This document shows positions 46,941 to 58,902 of a stretch of 64,000 nucleotides of DNA, in pieces. The stretch comes from Macrocybe gigantea (lineage: Eukaryota; Basidiomycota; Agaricomycetes; Agaricales; Callistosporiaceae), in NCBI GenBank assembly GCA_011319805.1, contig SJRY01000229.1:186001-250000 (forward strand). Reading direction: 5' to 3'. Position numbers and translations under genes: made by a program. The notes under the pieces were generated by a model, which saw only the letters and a program-made list of their open reading frames with translations, searched no databases and had not been told where the DNA came from. The number at the start of each line of letters is the position of its first letter. Within the stretch, counting starts at the first letter, position 1.

Positions 46941-49044
46941 CTAGAGCATGACCACACCCACTCCCTTGCCCTCGGGAACACCATTTTCTGAATTCATACC
47001 AGACAAAGAAGCGGTTCGCCAATTGTATAAGTAAAAGTTCAGGATACCGTCGCCGATGCCAAACTGTAAAAAGCGATGAGGATGAAGACAGTCGTAACTT
47101 GGTCACCTGGAGAAAGTCATACCTTCAGGTCTTGCAGTATGGAGACATTGTCCATTAACGTCAAGGCATTAAACACGTCGAAATTTGCCTCGTTTGCGAC
47201 TACGAGAGCATCGCAGATCAGATTTTCGAGTCTTTTCTTTAATTTACCATTGTCCGCATCGTCCTCGAAGGCCGTTTCCGTTGCATAATAATAGAGATAA
47301 GCAGCTTGAAGGACGGGGTATTTGGTATTGTTAATGACTGTTGAAGGTAACGAATAGAAGGAAAAAAAATCGGTGATCTTGTGCGTTTCTGGGTTCTGAT
47401 GCGAGTCATAGGAGTTAGGTAGCCACGGCATACCTGGAACTGTTGGGCTCGTACCTCGACGACGTATGCCCACGTTACTTGACCTTGCCTCCTGTTCGTG
47501 TTCCCATCACTAGTGGCGGTCGTGCCTTTCCCGCTCATAAACTGGTGTCTGATCTCCTCGACGGTGAACACCGGAACCATATCAAACCGTTTCATAAAGC
47601 GAGTAAAGAGATCTGCGACTTGATCAATGTCCCTGTCGTCCATTTCGCGCACGCCTTGGATTGAGAAGCTGGTGGGCACTTTGTTGACTCTGATCATCCG
47701 CGCCAAGGTCATGTTACGCGGGACATAGCAAAATTTAATGTCCACTAGTTTTGGAATATTCAGCAATCGATGATAATATCTTTGTAGTGGGGTTGATTTA
47801 AGAATTCCTTGACGATTTCAATGGCATTATTCTGCTGAAAACATACCTGCAAACGGAGACTGGGGTGGGTATGACAACGCCCGCCGTATAGATGGCTTGG
47901 AATATGCCCTTAAGATGCACTTGTCTTGTAACCTCCTTGATTAAGACAGGAGCCAGGCGCTTAGACCGAAGCTTCTTGTGCACGCAAAGGTAATTTATCT
48001 CGCAAGCCAAGAAAACACTGAAGGCCTTGCTTAGAGGCAGGGAGCGAAGGTTATGCGTATCGTACCTACTTTTGGCGGACGCGCAGCGTTATGGGAACGC
48101 CAGAGATAAAAGCGACCAGTTTCTTATTCGAAGAAACGCGGACACCGATATGCCATTCCTTGTAGTAGCCTGGAGGCTTCAACGCCCTACACAAACCCAA
48201 TCTCAGGGAGCTTGAAACGAGTACAAATGAATCATTGCGTACCACTGAAGAAACTCTGAACTGTATTGGAAGCGGAACGACGCGTCGTCGTCCTCTACGT
48301 AATTCAGCGAAAGGAGATCATAGACTTCCTTGATCTGAAGGACGATCAAGATAGGAACGGGTAAGATTTCGTCTCATCGGGATGAAAACATACCGACCTG
48401 CTTCGAGTCATCAATATCTAAAATTGTCCATTCGAAATCCTTCGGCAGAGGGTATGGCTCCTGTCGAACCTCGTCTCTAGGCTTCGACGGCTCGATATAA
48501 CCATCATCGATCGGAGGACCTTCGTCTATCTATTTATCAGCTCTTGCCCACCGTATGCCATGGCCAAACGCTTATTCACCCCACTGTGGAACCGGTTGTG
48601 TGGCCCAAAACTAGAATTTGTAGAGGCACATCGGACGACTACATCTATGACAGTGGCCGGATATCGTACCTTGTGCTGTCCTATGTCCTTTTTGTTGACG
48701 CCGCCAGGACCAGCCTTTCCTTTCATGACGTCCATGAGTTTGAGCTGCTCTAGAGCGTGCCTTATGTTTTCCGGAGTCGCCTGAGAAACCGCAGTCCCGC
48801 CATCTGACAGGACCTTGTCTACGATTTGATCGACGACTTCTTTTGGGGCCTCGGATTTACCGTGAAGCGCGTTTAGAGTCTTTGCGGCCTTGGACTTTTT
48901 CTTCTTCTTCTTGCGCGACGTCGTCGACGAGGCTCCCTCGGCATTGGGAACATCTATCGGTTGATTGAAATCAGACTCCTGGTCAGAGTCGTCCTCTGGC
49001 TCGACGGGGTTTGTGGCGTCGACGAGGTCTTTCTCAGACGACAT
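46941..49044 (-). CDS. NMT1: Glycylpeptide N-tetradecanoyltransferase (N-myristoyltransferase)
   Basis: Transfers myristate from myristoyl-CoA to N-terminal glycines of proteins such as Arf GTPases. ATG 49044 starts [21 protein letters not shown] polybasic patch ([14 protein letters not shown]) for ribosome targeting follows. The catalytic fold includes [33 protein letters not shown] and [19 protein letters not shown]. Next come [20 protein letters not shown] and [18 protein letters not shown]. The second repeat has [20 protein letters not shown]. The C-terminus gives [17 protein letters not shown] and ends [10 protein letters not shown], whose terminal carboxylate acts as the general base in the family. 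Stop at 46941-46943. About eight introns interrupt the gene. Confidence 0.93.
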
Positions 49045-49198
49045 GGCCGATGAAGAGATGAAGGAAAAGGGCAAGAGCTTCGCTCGACACGTGAGATTAA
49101 ATTCAAGTTTGTTGTACAAAAAGTGAGGCAGGTAGTAAACGACTACACAAATATTGGTACAAAAATTACAATTACACTTGCATATTAGGTGTTGCGTT

Positions 49199-49794
49199 TA
49201 CCCGACAGTGATTCTCTTCGGGGCCTGCTCCGGAGTGGTCTTGGGGAAGGATACTTCAAGCACACCGTTATCCATGTGCGCTTTAATCTCAGTTTCCTAC
49301 ACATGAACAACAGTCAATGCCCTGCGTTAGGGGAAGGAATTGAAGACAGTCGATTGGACGCACCTTGACTCCCTGTGGAAGCTGCAGTGATCGAGAGAAC
49401 TTGCCGAAACGCCTTTCACGAACGGCAAACCCTCCTTCATCGTACTCCTCGGACGCCTTGGATTCACCAGAGACAGTCAAACGCCCGTTGTGGACGTTGA
49501 TTTGGACGTCGTCTTTCTTGAGGCCAGGGAGTTCGAATGTGGCCTTTACCTCGTTCTTCTCAGTACTCTCGTGAAGGTCCATCCTGATCATGATGAAGGG
49601 TAAGAACGGTGAAATGCTGCTCCACATTGAACGAGCTGAGCACACCTCGGCCTAACAGCGCGGGCCGCACTTTCAGGTTCTTCGCGGCCACGACGCATCA
49701 TCTGCGTGCTGGAAGCGGGCCAGCGAGTGCTCAGAGCCTCGTCAAGAAGGCGATCAAAGTCGTAGAAAGGTTCATAGTACCAGAGGGAGGACAT
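49199..49794 (-). CDS. Small heat shock protein (Hsp20/alpha-crystallin)
   Basis: ATP-independent cytosolic holdase that binds unfolding proteins. ATG 49794 gives MSSLWYYEPFYDFDRLLDEA, the aromatic N-terminal arm. Two introns follow (donors near 49650 and 49365). The alpha-crystallin domain starts MDLHESTEKNEVKATFELPG and continues LKKDDVQINVHNGRLTVSGE. Then FGKFSRSLQLPQGVK closes it. The last exon has HMDNGVLEVSFPKTTPE and ends APKRITVG, holding the I-x-V contact motif. The length of about 150-160 residues is normal. A TATA box lies about 55-60 bp upstream on the minus strand. Confidence 0.9.
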
Positions 49795-49846
49795 GATGTT
49801 CGTTGCTCTTCAGACTGCTCTGGGGCATTGCTGCGCATTTTATTGG

Positions 49847-49855
49847 CATTTTATA
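49847..49855 (-). promoter_or_regulatory. TATA box of the small heat shock gene
   Basis: On the minus strand this reads TATAAAATG, about 53 bp before the Hsp20 ATG, with a second AATAAAATG just downstream. Stress genes are often TATA-driven. No perfect heat-shock element (alternating nGAAn/nTTCn) was seen; only two GAA blocks 10 bp apart near 49880. Confidence 0.5.
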
Positions 49856-49967
49856 CGGTCAGTCTGTGGAGAGGCGAATCATCTGGAACGCAATGATCTG
49901 CGTCAGACTTTGGTGAAAAGTTAGGAGTATTGAGACATAGTTGGCTTAGTCATCATCTCTCTCCTTC

Positions 49968-51261
49968 ATGAGTGCCACCCAAAACCTTGAAGAGGCAGCC
50001 AACGTTGCCTCCGAATTCATATACGGTCTGTTCAAAAAGATCCTGCAATCTTCTTCTTTACTTGCTCATCGTGGACGATATTCAGGTATAGATAATCTCC
50101 CGAACGAGGTGAATTTCATACTCCAGGAGTTAAAGCACAAAGATGCTCGAACTCAAGGTCGGCTCAACGATCATCTTTCTCCCGTCCTCCGTCACTTACC
50201 TAGCTATCTTAGAGTTGCAGCAGGAGATTGACAAGGACACAGCCAAATACATTCGTCATTCCTTGAAATCTTCCTCCTCGTCGCCTTCCATCCCGTCATC
50301 ACCATCTTCACGCACCCCGTCACCAAAACTGATCGCCCTTCCAGCCAAAATCCAAGCCTCTTACGCTGAAATTCATCTGCTATCCACGGAGAAATGTGCG
50401 CTCGCTCAGACCCTCATCGACCTCATCACAAGAACACGAGCGAAACTTGATACCGACCTCGCCAAAGTAAGAGTGCTTCAAGGAGACCTTGATTATTCAG
50501 CCACCCTCGCTTCCTCTGCCTCATTTGTCGGAACGGACTCTTTCACGGCCCTTGGACGCAGCGCTGTCCAACAGGTCACAGAAACTATGCGCAGCGCGTT
50601 GGCAGCACCTGCACTCGCCGACATCAAGAACGCCACGGCCGTGTCCTCCGCCGCATCGCCTGCCGGCTCTGCAACTGGTGGTCCCGCATACAAGAGTACG
50701 TTTTCCCTGTAATATGACCTCGTATCTTGGTGCTTACATCCTCGCAGAACGTCGCGTGGCCACAGGCTCCATCAAGCTGACCCCAGCGGGTTCCCCGGCC
50801 AAGCATCGTTCTGCGTCTCCTACCACTGCTCCTTCGACAACCCACACTCGTGTAGCTTCCCGATTGTCTCGTCAGAGTACGAAACAGGAAGAGACCGAGG
50901 TTGACGAAGGTGATGAGGATGCGGAAGGAGAAGAAGGGGACGCAGAGGACGAGCGGCTGTACTGCACCTGTCAATCACAGAGCTACGGCGATGTGAGCAT
51001 TACCATTTTCCATTATCTACGCCCTGAACTGATCACCTGTTCTGTGAAGATGATTGCATGCGATAATGAAGGATGTCCCTATGAATGGGTGAGTAGCTTC
51101 GTCTTTTACTATGCTGACCATGACCCTCACCTTGTTTCTAGTTCCATGTATCTTGCGTCAACCTGAAGGGCCCAGCGCCAGACAAATGGTATTGCAATTT
51201 TTGCATCAAGAAACTTGGCGGTGTGCCTTCCATGACAGGAAGGAAAGGCAGGAAGAAGTAG
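49968..51261 (+). CDS. ING-family PHD-finger chromatin protein (Yng2/Pho23-like)
   Basis: Subunit of a histone acetyltransferase or deacetylase complex that reads H3K4me3. ATG 49968 opens MSATQNLEEAANVASEFIYG. The ING helical region continues with LDNLPNEVNFILQELKHKDA and ELQQEIDKDTAKYIRHSLKS, interrupted by a Ser-rich insert. Helices such as SYAEIHLLSTEKCALAQTLI follow. A Ser/Ala linker and a very acidic stretch (EVDEGDEDAEGEEGDAEDE) precede the PHD finger. Its Cys4-His-Cys3 pattern is LYCTCQSQSYGDMIACDN, then CPYEWFHVSCVNL and WYCNFC. Two introns split the finger. The basic tail GRKGRKK ends at TAG 51259-51261. The gene converges with OGG1. Confidence 0.88.
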
Positions 51262-51385
51262 CCGCTGCTAAGGCTTGTACCTCATACCCTCAAGAACACG
51301 TTTCTATCATGATTCCGTTATGTCGTGTAGTACTAATTGTGACAACCAGTAATTATTTCGAATCCATCTGTCTCTTTCTTCCATG

Positions 51386-52835
51386 TTACTTTGCCAACCC
51401 TGCCCTACGTCTCCGCTTGACGCGATCTGCTAAACTGAACCTCCCATCGCATAAGCTATCCTGTGGGTTCTCATTTGCTCCCCTTTTCAGAGGAGACGGG
51501 CAGGGTGTCAAAGGAGGTGTTGGCAAGGCTTTCTTTAGAGTGAGATCGCCGTTGGGTTTGGCCGGCGTGTCCACAGGCGACTGAGCTGTAGCTGGGGAGT
51601 TCGAGTCTGAGGTGACGGGCATCGAGAGACCGTATGGCGAGAACGTCTTCAAGTCGGCGGTGAAAAGCACCTGCGGAGGAGCATCTATAAACCCCCTCAC
51701 AACCAAAATACATGATGGTGAGTCTTACCGAGTGTGCCCAGCCGGCATAATCCCCCAGACACTGAAAAGCTTTGCATTAATCTGATCATATATTTTCGAG
51801 GTCATAGCATCCTTCTTGATCTTCTTTGGCGACTTTCCTCCATCCTTGAAACCATAGTACTTGGTCGCGATTTGATAGACGTGGGTGTCAACAGGAATGA
51901 CCTCCTTCTACAGCCACTATTCAGAACTTTCATACATGTTAAACACCTCGTCAGTGCTCACCTTGTCTAGGCTCATTAAAAGGATACAGTCCGCCACTTT
52001 TCGGCCAACGCCAACGAATTTGAGCAATTCTTGCCTTGCCTGTTCGGTCTCCATTTCTCTCAATCCTAATAACCATTTTTCCGAGGCTTCCCTAAAATCA
52101 TGGTTGGCGTGGTTTGTGTGAGCCTTGACAAGCATCTTCGCAGTTTTGTGGATGAAATCCGCGCGATACCCAAATCCAAGGGAGCGCAACGTCCCTGGAA
52201 CGTCTGCACCCACTAGGGCAGACGGCGGAGGAAATGAATGATATATGTGTGTCGTCGTAGATTCGACAGGATCAGAGGCAGGGAGAAGGGCAGGCGAATA
52301 ATGTTTGCATAGCGCCTGCACCATCTTCGTTATGCGAGAAATATTATTATTCGACGAGCATATAAAACTGAGGGAAACAGGACTCTGAGAAATTAGAAGA
52401 ATAGAGTTAATAAATGACCCACGAAACAAGGTTTTCCCAAGGATCCTGTCGCAAGATCCTGATACCCTGAAATCTGGATTGGACCTTTGCGAAAATGTGA
52501 TCTCGCGAAGCCCACTCATTGTACAGTTTAACCAAGTCGACATCAAGCTGGAAATAGTCGTTTACCCAAAGGAGAGTCTCTGCGTCTTTGAGATGCAATT
52601 GCGTCGCGTCCGGTCGAGGGTCAGGGTAAATTGCACGGTAGAATAGCGTATCAGTAGTCTGGCGGAGGCAGACGACGCGGTCGTGCAGACACAACCGATA
52701 TTCGTGCGTTGGGTGGCATTCAGAGTTGAGAGGATATATAAACCAACGAAACGATTGCCCGCATTTGAGTACGGCGGCGAGAGACAGCTGCACGATGGGC
52801 AAAGGCAGAGCATGGAAGGACGCTGGCGTCAACAT
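51386..52835 (-). CDS. OGG1: 8-oxoguanine DNA glycosylase/AP lyase (OGG1)
   Basis: Removes 8-oxoguanine from DNA in base excision repair. ATG 52835 starts MLTPASFHALPLPIVQLSLA; the next part VLKCGQSFRWFIY is the OGG1 N-terminal domain. WENLVSFICSSNNNISRIT opens the HhH core. The helix-hairpin-helix is FVGVGRKVADCILLMSLDK, with the catalytic Lys in GRKVAD. The following exon gives EVIPVDTHVYQIATKYYGF, containing the catalytic Asp. GDYAGWAHSVLFTADLKTF ends the fold. A C-terminal extension is Ser/Pro-rich (PTPPLTPCPSPLK) and closes with VKRRRRAGLAK, a likely nuclear signal. Several introns are present, one near 52370-52430. It shares a 64 bp divergent promoter with NPR2. Confidence 0.92.
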
Positions 52836-52899
52836 CGTGGTTCGTGACGACGCGTGAGATTCCCGCTCTGACGCGCTGAGCTGACCTTGATCGTGGCCA
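52836..52899. promoter_or_regulatory. Divergent promoter, OGG1 / NPR2
   Basis: Only 64 bp separate the two ATGs. The interval contains ACGCGT at 52850-52855, the MBF/MCB core, and a second GACGCG word. Leaders must be very short, or start sites must lie inside the opposite gene. Confidence 0.5.
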
Positions 52900-55184
52900 A
52901 TGCCCGACGGCAATGATTCCTTTCTACCGCGCATACAGTCTGTCTTCTACTCCGTCTTTGACGTCCATCATGGCCCGAAGATAGTCTATCAAGTCCCCGA
53001 GGGCCTCATTGCGACATCTGGAACAACACCCACTGAAGCGCCCTCTCCTGCTCAAGCCACTTCCCCGTTTGATTACAACCGTCCTGCCCGAAACCTTCTC
53101 AACTCACCCACTAGGAAAGCAGGCTCTAGCAATCAAAGTCTGTTTAATTTCGACGATGTGTCCAAGTATGTTATACCTCCAAGTCAGCTTTGCGGGAGGC
53201 TCGTTACATGCTCGACACGGAGCCATCGCATAATCGGCTTCCCTGTCGAGCTGCATGGAAAGTACCAACGAAACTATTTCCGGTATAACCTCTGCTTCGT
53301 GTTTGAACGCACGGCAGACTTGAGCTGTTACGAGCCAATAGTCAGAAAGATCAGTCGCGTCCTGACCTCCTGTGAGGTATGCTTCCTGACTATCGTAGGC
53401 CTAACGAGGAATCACGAGATTTTGCATAGAAAGAATCTGCCTTTCTGTCAAGTCCCGGGTCATCTTCTGCAATACATGCCATTCTTGAACAGCTCTATGA
53501 AGACCTCAACTCTTATTCGGAAACGTCCATACCAATAAATCGCTTCAACTCCATTGAACTGAAAATCTTTCCTTTTTATCCTAACCCTCCCAAAGTCAAA
53601 GATTGGATGGTCCCAGTGGCGCTTATCAATATTCCGAAACGCATAGAGGACAACTGGGACTTGACCATGGTCAAAGTAGGGTCTTCCTCATCTTCTGTAC
53701 CGCTAACTGAGCTTAAGGTTTTCATGCCCTTCCCAAGGTATGCAAGTATATTGATGGCATTAATCATGTTAGTCGGATTGCTCAGCTTGCGGACTGTGAC
53801 ATAACCTTGACTCGCGCCGCTATTTCCCATCTACTGTGCGAAATCGCGTCACTCCAAAAGAAAAATGGCGACTTATGTTCCACACAGCTACTACCAAGTC
53901 ATCATGACTATCGACATATTCCAATTTTCGAACATGTATACGCTTCGGAAGAGTATACAATGGCTGGCGGATCAGGTCCATGTTCAAGAAGAATGTGGGC
54001 CGTATGTGACGAAGCCAGGTATGACGACCATACTAGTCGTCTTACGTCCTAGCGCTGATGGCATGACAAAGGTCACCCTATCCCCGACTGGCCCCAATTG
54101 CTCCGCCTGTACTCTAGGCTGAAGCCCGGAAAGACAGTTTTCGAGTGGATGGAAGCTTACGATGTTCACCAACTCAACATCGATATTCGCCGGTTTACCA
54201 GTTTTGGCGTCATCAAGGCAGCTGCTTTTCATTGTTGGCTGTTTCTTCTTCTTATTGATAGGCTGAACAGGGATTTTTACGGCGTGTCCATCGTTGGCCT
54301 GTGCTTCTTCCTCCCTCCGATCCACAACAGAACGATCAAGCAATACCTCTTGACCCTCCCACACCTACGACAGTGCCCATCTATGCTAGAAGACGGGTGA
54401 AAGCTTCTCGGGACCTATCCTTCCTTCACATCAAACTCGTGCTTCTACTTATCTTGACCTCTCATCCGGGAACAATTTCTTGCGGCGTCGTTCCCCTTCA
54501 AGTTCCAACGATGCAAGGCAGCTCGGCAACGCCGAAGGGAACCTTTCATCTACTCAAGAGCGGGGCATATCGTCCGCCATGTCGACTGCAGAACCCTTCT
54601 CGTCTACTCGCCGCGCAAGACGTGCGAGCGCAGCGGAAAAGGTGTTGGAACAGCTCAGAAATAGAGATATGCAGAAAACAGGGGGAGCAAGCGCGGTCGC
54701 CAGCCCCCGCCTCTCCTGGATACATCATTTGCAGAAGGCTGAGATCGTAGGGGCATCCCATGTTGTCGTGTCGCAGTCTGAAGTCAACGCGAACACATCT
54801 CATAATGCCATGTCGAAACGACAAAACAACGGACGCTCAGAGATTAGACGTCATTCGATCGTCGCGCCCTCAGGGCCTCCAGCTTCTCCAGTAACTGCCA
54901 AGGGCATGGTGCTGCCGCCGTCGAACGCGGCCGTTTCGAATGCAGGCCGCTCTCGCAACGCCTGGTCGCCTTCGTTGTCCAATCCCGGACACCAACTTTC
55001 ACATCTCCATCCATATCCACGGGAACTGCCCAGTTTACTCAATGGTGAATGTCACACAGACGAGCTGGCGGTCAAATTCGAGGTTGGTTGGCCAGTACTA
55101 GAGAAGTGGCTCCTAGTTGTGGGTGGGGGAAATGGCGGAGAGGCTGATGGCGATTTCGGTCGCATCTGTATAATATATAGATGA
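52900..55184 (+). CDS. NPR2: Nitrogen permease regulator 2 (NPR2/NPRL2), SEACIT/GATOR1 subunit
   Basis: Part of the GTPase-activating complex that restrains TORC1 on the vacuole when amino acids are low. MPDGNDSFLPRIQSVFYSVF leads into DVHHGPKIVYQVPEG. The longin-like core has YVIPPSQLCGRLVTCSTRSH and RIIGFPVELHGKYQRNYFRY, then NLCFVFERTADLSCYEP. Later exons give RFNSIELKIFPFYPNPPKV and PVALINIPKRIEDNWDLTM. They continue with IDIFQFSNMYTLRKSIQWLA and LLRLYSRLKPGKTVFEWMEA. A Ser/Arg-rich insert (residues about 470-620) precedes the winged-helix end. That end contains GECHTDELAVKFEVGWPVLE and finishes DGDFGRICIIYR, a conserved NPRL2 tail. About ten introns interrupt the gene. Confidence 0.9.
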
Positions 55185-55257
55185 ACAAATGCAGAATGGT
55201 TATCAAACACGAGCAGCGTGACATCCAACGGATTCGTATAGCAATGAAGGGGCAGAA

Positions 55258-56926
55258 TCAGGTATAGTTGATTCGTAGCGAAAGATTGAAGGGCAAGGTG
55301 GTCGCAGTAACTGTGATTTCCCCACCATGTTCTACGAAGTCAGAGACCTTCTTCTCTAGATTCGGCCGTGTTGCTTGTTCTAGCTGGGCCGGACCTTGTA
55401 GATAGATGTTTTGCTCCGGCGTCGATAACGATGGTTTCTTGACTTGGCTAATCGGGTGGAACAGTGAGTAAGACCGTCGAAATAACGTAGAGAATGGTTT
55501 ACATGTCTTGTTTTTCCACCAACATGTCAATGAGTTGCTCGACAGTCATTTCTGGGTTGATTGAGAGCTCAACCGACTCGCCGCCGCAGACGGGACAATC
55601 ATCTCGCTTTTCATGCTCAAAAGTGTATGAATAAACACCGTCAGTGCCAATCAACATAAAGTAGTTGTTAAGATAGGCCGCAGAACTAGTTGCGATCTTG
55701 AAGGCCTCGTTGCAACATGAAGCTGGGTGATCGACTTGACTTGCTGATTCATAAACAATATATGAACACCCTCACCAGCGATGATGGCATTCGTGGATGC
55801 GATCGCAGGTATGATGTTCTTGACTACACCTTGTGTTAGGGACCACGTCACGCCTTCAATGCTGAACTCTTTAGCGCGTGCTGCGGCGACCGAATACAGC
55901 CACCCAATATGTTCTGGATCATCAGTGTCAAGTTTCTTGTCTGAAAAAAAAAAAAAGACAACTCAAAGTGGAGTCCAGTGGTTAAACGGAAGTGGCGAAC
56001 CTCCATGAACACGTGGCCATTCAAGGACGGAGGCCCATTCTATACAGTGTTCAGGAAGACGCGGCGTGTTGGCAATGGTGCAAATAGGGAAAGCAGTGGG
56101 TTTATTCAACATATCGAGCGAACACTCGTAACATGATGTGATAGTCGGGAGAATGACTCTTGCTTGGCCCTTGAATCCTGTCACCGAGTACACGAGTCAA
56201 CCGCCAGCCAAACGCGAGGGAAATAAGTGGATGGACCTTCTGTTCCACCATCAATCAAGGGCTTCAGACTTTCCGGATTCTCTGAATCGACCATGTTCAC
56301 CAATGTAGCGTTGATCCACCTTCGAGCCTCCACTGAATCCAGCCCACATATGATTAAGTTGAATTGCATGTAATAATCATCTCCTTTGTCTTGGATCTTG
56401 CCAAAGTATCTAGATTCGCAGTAAGGCATGCCATTTCAGAAGATACAGCTAGACATACGGAGTGACTGTGACGCCGGGGACGCGCTTCATGATGAATTCG
56501 GCAGCAACGATGGCCTTCGGTTTGCCAACATCCTTTGGTCTTGCTCGAAACCTGAGTTAAAATTTCACACCAGAGCACCGCCGGAAATACCTGAACAAGA
56601 ATTGACGATTGAGGTTGCTAATGTCAATCGTGTCCATGTCGATTACGTGAATGTCCTTGAATCCAGTCAAGGCGAGGTTGGCTAAGATCTCGCATCCTAG
56701 GCCGCCTGCGCCAATAACTAGAATTTTAGCTTCGTGTCTGAGGAATTCTTTCACCTATATAACAAGTCATTCCTTTCATGAGGAGACAATGTCCTGTATC
56801 ACGTACGCCATCTCCAGCGAGGAACCCGGGGTCGGTGCGAGGACCAGGTCTATCGAGTATCTGGTCGACATGATAGTACCTTCCTGGCCAGTCAGCAGAT
56901 GATGGCTGTTCATTAGCATTTTCCAT
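55258..56926 (-). CDS. UBA3: NEDD8-activating enzyme E1 catalytic subunit (Uba3)
   Basis: With Ula1/APPBP1 it adenylates NEDD8/Rub1 and passes it to Ubc12 for cullin neddylation. ATG 56926 starts [20 protein letters not shown]. The ThiF core has [20 protein letters not shown], then [17 protein letters not shown] and [39 protein letters not shown] follows. The catalytic cysteine lies in [20 protein letters not shown]. The C-terminal half includes [20 protein letters not shown], the start of the E2-binding ubiquitin fold. It ends [17 protein letters not shown]. There are many short introns, one containing an A13 run near 55950. Start is 330 bp from the divergent RCL1 gene. Confidence 0.92.
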
Positions 56927-57256
56927 GATGTCTGAATGCGATGAATATCCAATGATAAGGTGAGCAAGGGCAGAGTGACAGGATGGGCGTCACCAGATGG
57001 CCGATCGCGTTCGTTATGTAATATGCATCAGTCTCGTCCACATCCGTGGCTTTGCTACATATTATTCCAACTTTACACAACTTTTTCGGAATCCAAGACG
57101 TCTCTAATTGCAAAGTACTTGGAGTACCAAGAGAAGGGGAAAAATCTGGATGAAAGAGGCTACCGTGACTTATCTGGCCTATGATCTAGATTACATAAGC
57201 ATATTTTATAGTCGAGAAAACTTGGCGCTCATCTATGTTATTACCTCGAATGAACC
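56927..57256. other. Divergent intergenic region, UBA3 / RCL1
   Basis: These 330 bp separate divergent start codons. They should hold both promoters. No separate gene or clear motif was seen. Confidence 0.45.
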
Positions 57257-58760
57257 ATGGCGCAAGTTGGTTCAGTCGTCCAGTTCAGCGGCCACCAACA
57301 CCTACGACATCGTTTGGTTCTGTCTATGCTGAGCGGAAAGTACATTCGCATTGACAAGATTCGTCCTGAAGACAAGAATCCTGGTCTCCGAGGTAAAACG
57401 CGTCTATTCTGCATTCTTCATACGGATTTCTGACCGGTGTTGTGTAGATTTTGAAATCAGCCTACTGCGATTGTTGGAAAAAATAACCAACGGAACTGTC
57501 ATAGAGATTTCAGTAACAGGTACGTTTTCTGCACGGAAATTGTAAGGACAATTCCCGTTCATCCAGTAAATTACAGGTACAGCAATCCTTGTAAAACCTG
57601 GCATCATTTCTGGCGGGGCTGTCACACACGAATGTCCTCTTTCTCGTTCGATCGGTTATTTTCTTGAGCCAATAATCATGCTTGCCCCTTTCGCCAAGAA
57701 ACCTATGCACTTGACTTTAAAAGGAATCACAACGGACGAACATGACCTTTCAGTACGCTGTTTCTTTTGTCTCGTGGAATTGAAGAAAGAGCTCCCATGT
57801 ATGATTGCAGGCAGATCTTCTAAGAACGGTGACCCTGCCACACCTTCAACTCTTTGGCATATCAGACGGTCTTGAGCTGCGAGTGGGTCCATCGTTATTC
57901 AAACATACGCAACCTCATCACATTATTTCCATTCATACAGATCAAGAAACGAGGCGCAGCGCCAGCAGGTGGCGGTGAAGTCCAGTTCGTCTGCCCAATT
58001 GTCAAACAAGTCAAAACCCTCAATTTCGTGGAGCCTGGAAAAATCAAACGCATACGAGGCATAGCGTGAGTTCGGATTTGTATTTTTTTTTTGGGGGGGG
58101 GAGCATCAATGGTTGAAAACTGTTGAAGACATGCTGTTCGTGTGAACCCTCAAATCTCAAATCGCATGATTGAAGCATCGCGGTCTATTTTGAACCGTTA
58201 TATCCCTGATATCTATCTTTATTCTGATGTGTACAAAGGGGACGACAGTGGAAAGTGCGTGTGTATTCCTTTCGTGTCTTCGCTCTTTAACTTCACTGGT
58301 TTTAAACGATAGGTCGCCTGGTTATGCACTTAGCCTACTCGCCGAGTCAACCACGTCCGCCATACATTGCTCAGAGGCCGTGTCGCAGCCTGGGGTGGCA
58401 CCAGAAGAGATAGCTCTGCAAGCAACGCGTGCGTTAATAGAAGAGGTCAACAAAGGCGGATGTGTGGATCGAAGACACCAGACTCTTGTCTTGTTAATGA
58501 TGGTTCTTGGCAGTGAGGATGTTAGTCGATGTAAGATGAGTGAACCTACCGCAAGAACGTGAGTGGACCGGTTTTTTCGCGGCTCCGAGTCATGAACGAC
58601 AGGTTATTAATACAGTGTCCAATTTTTGCGCGACGTCAAGAGCTTTTTCGGCACAACTTTCAGGATTCATCCCGTCGAAGGATCGAGCCCGGATACTGCT
58701 CTGCTCCTGTATTCTTGTTACGGGACGGGCTACGTGAACGCGAATAGGACGGTAGTGTAG
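57257..58760 (+). CDS. RCL1: RNA 3'-terminal phosphate cyclase-like protein Rcl1
   Basis: Nucleolar partner of Bms1 needed for 18S rRNA processing; cyclase fold without cyclase activity in relatives. ATG 57257 opens MAQVGSVVQFSGHQHLRHRL. Then YIRIDKIRPEDKNPGLRD and FEISLLRLLEKITNGTVIEI. GTAILVKPGIISGGAVTHEC is specific to the family. PIIMLAPFAKKPMHLTLKGI, RIKKRGAAPAGGGEVQF and NFVEPGKIKRIRGIA follow. The C-terminus is VQFLRDVKSFFGTTFRIHP, then LLLYSCYGTGYVNANRTVV with stop 58758-58760. The frame is continuous after splicing at about seven introns. One intron carries T10 followed by G9 at 58083-58101. The family lacks the active-site His of true RtcA cyclases, which I could not check residue by residue. 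Confidence 0.92.
58083..58101 (+). repeat. T10-G9 homopolymer tract in an RCL1 intron
   Basis: Ten Ts are followed directly by nine Gs inside the intron after RIRGIA. It is the longest G run in the window and may be miscounted, given the homopolymer problems elsewhere. Confidence 0.85.
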
Positions 58761-58902
58761 ATGCTATTGGTGAGTAGAGGGCCATGTCTTCTACGTCCGA
58801 GTACATAAATACATATAACAATCCTTCCATCTACTGCTACAGGCCTTCTTTCGTCCGCCACGCGCTACAAATGCAACGGGCATCATCCGTTCGGTGTCAT
58901 CA

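Noticed and set aside
49795..49967. Heat-shock element upstream of Hsp20
   Set aside because: No three alternating GAA/TTC blocks at 5 bp spacing. Only a TATA box is supported.
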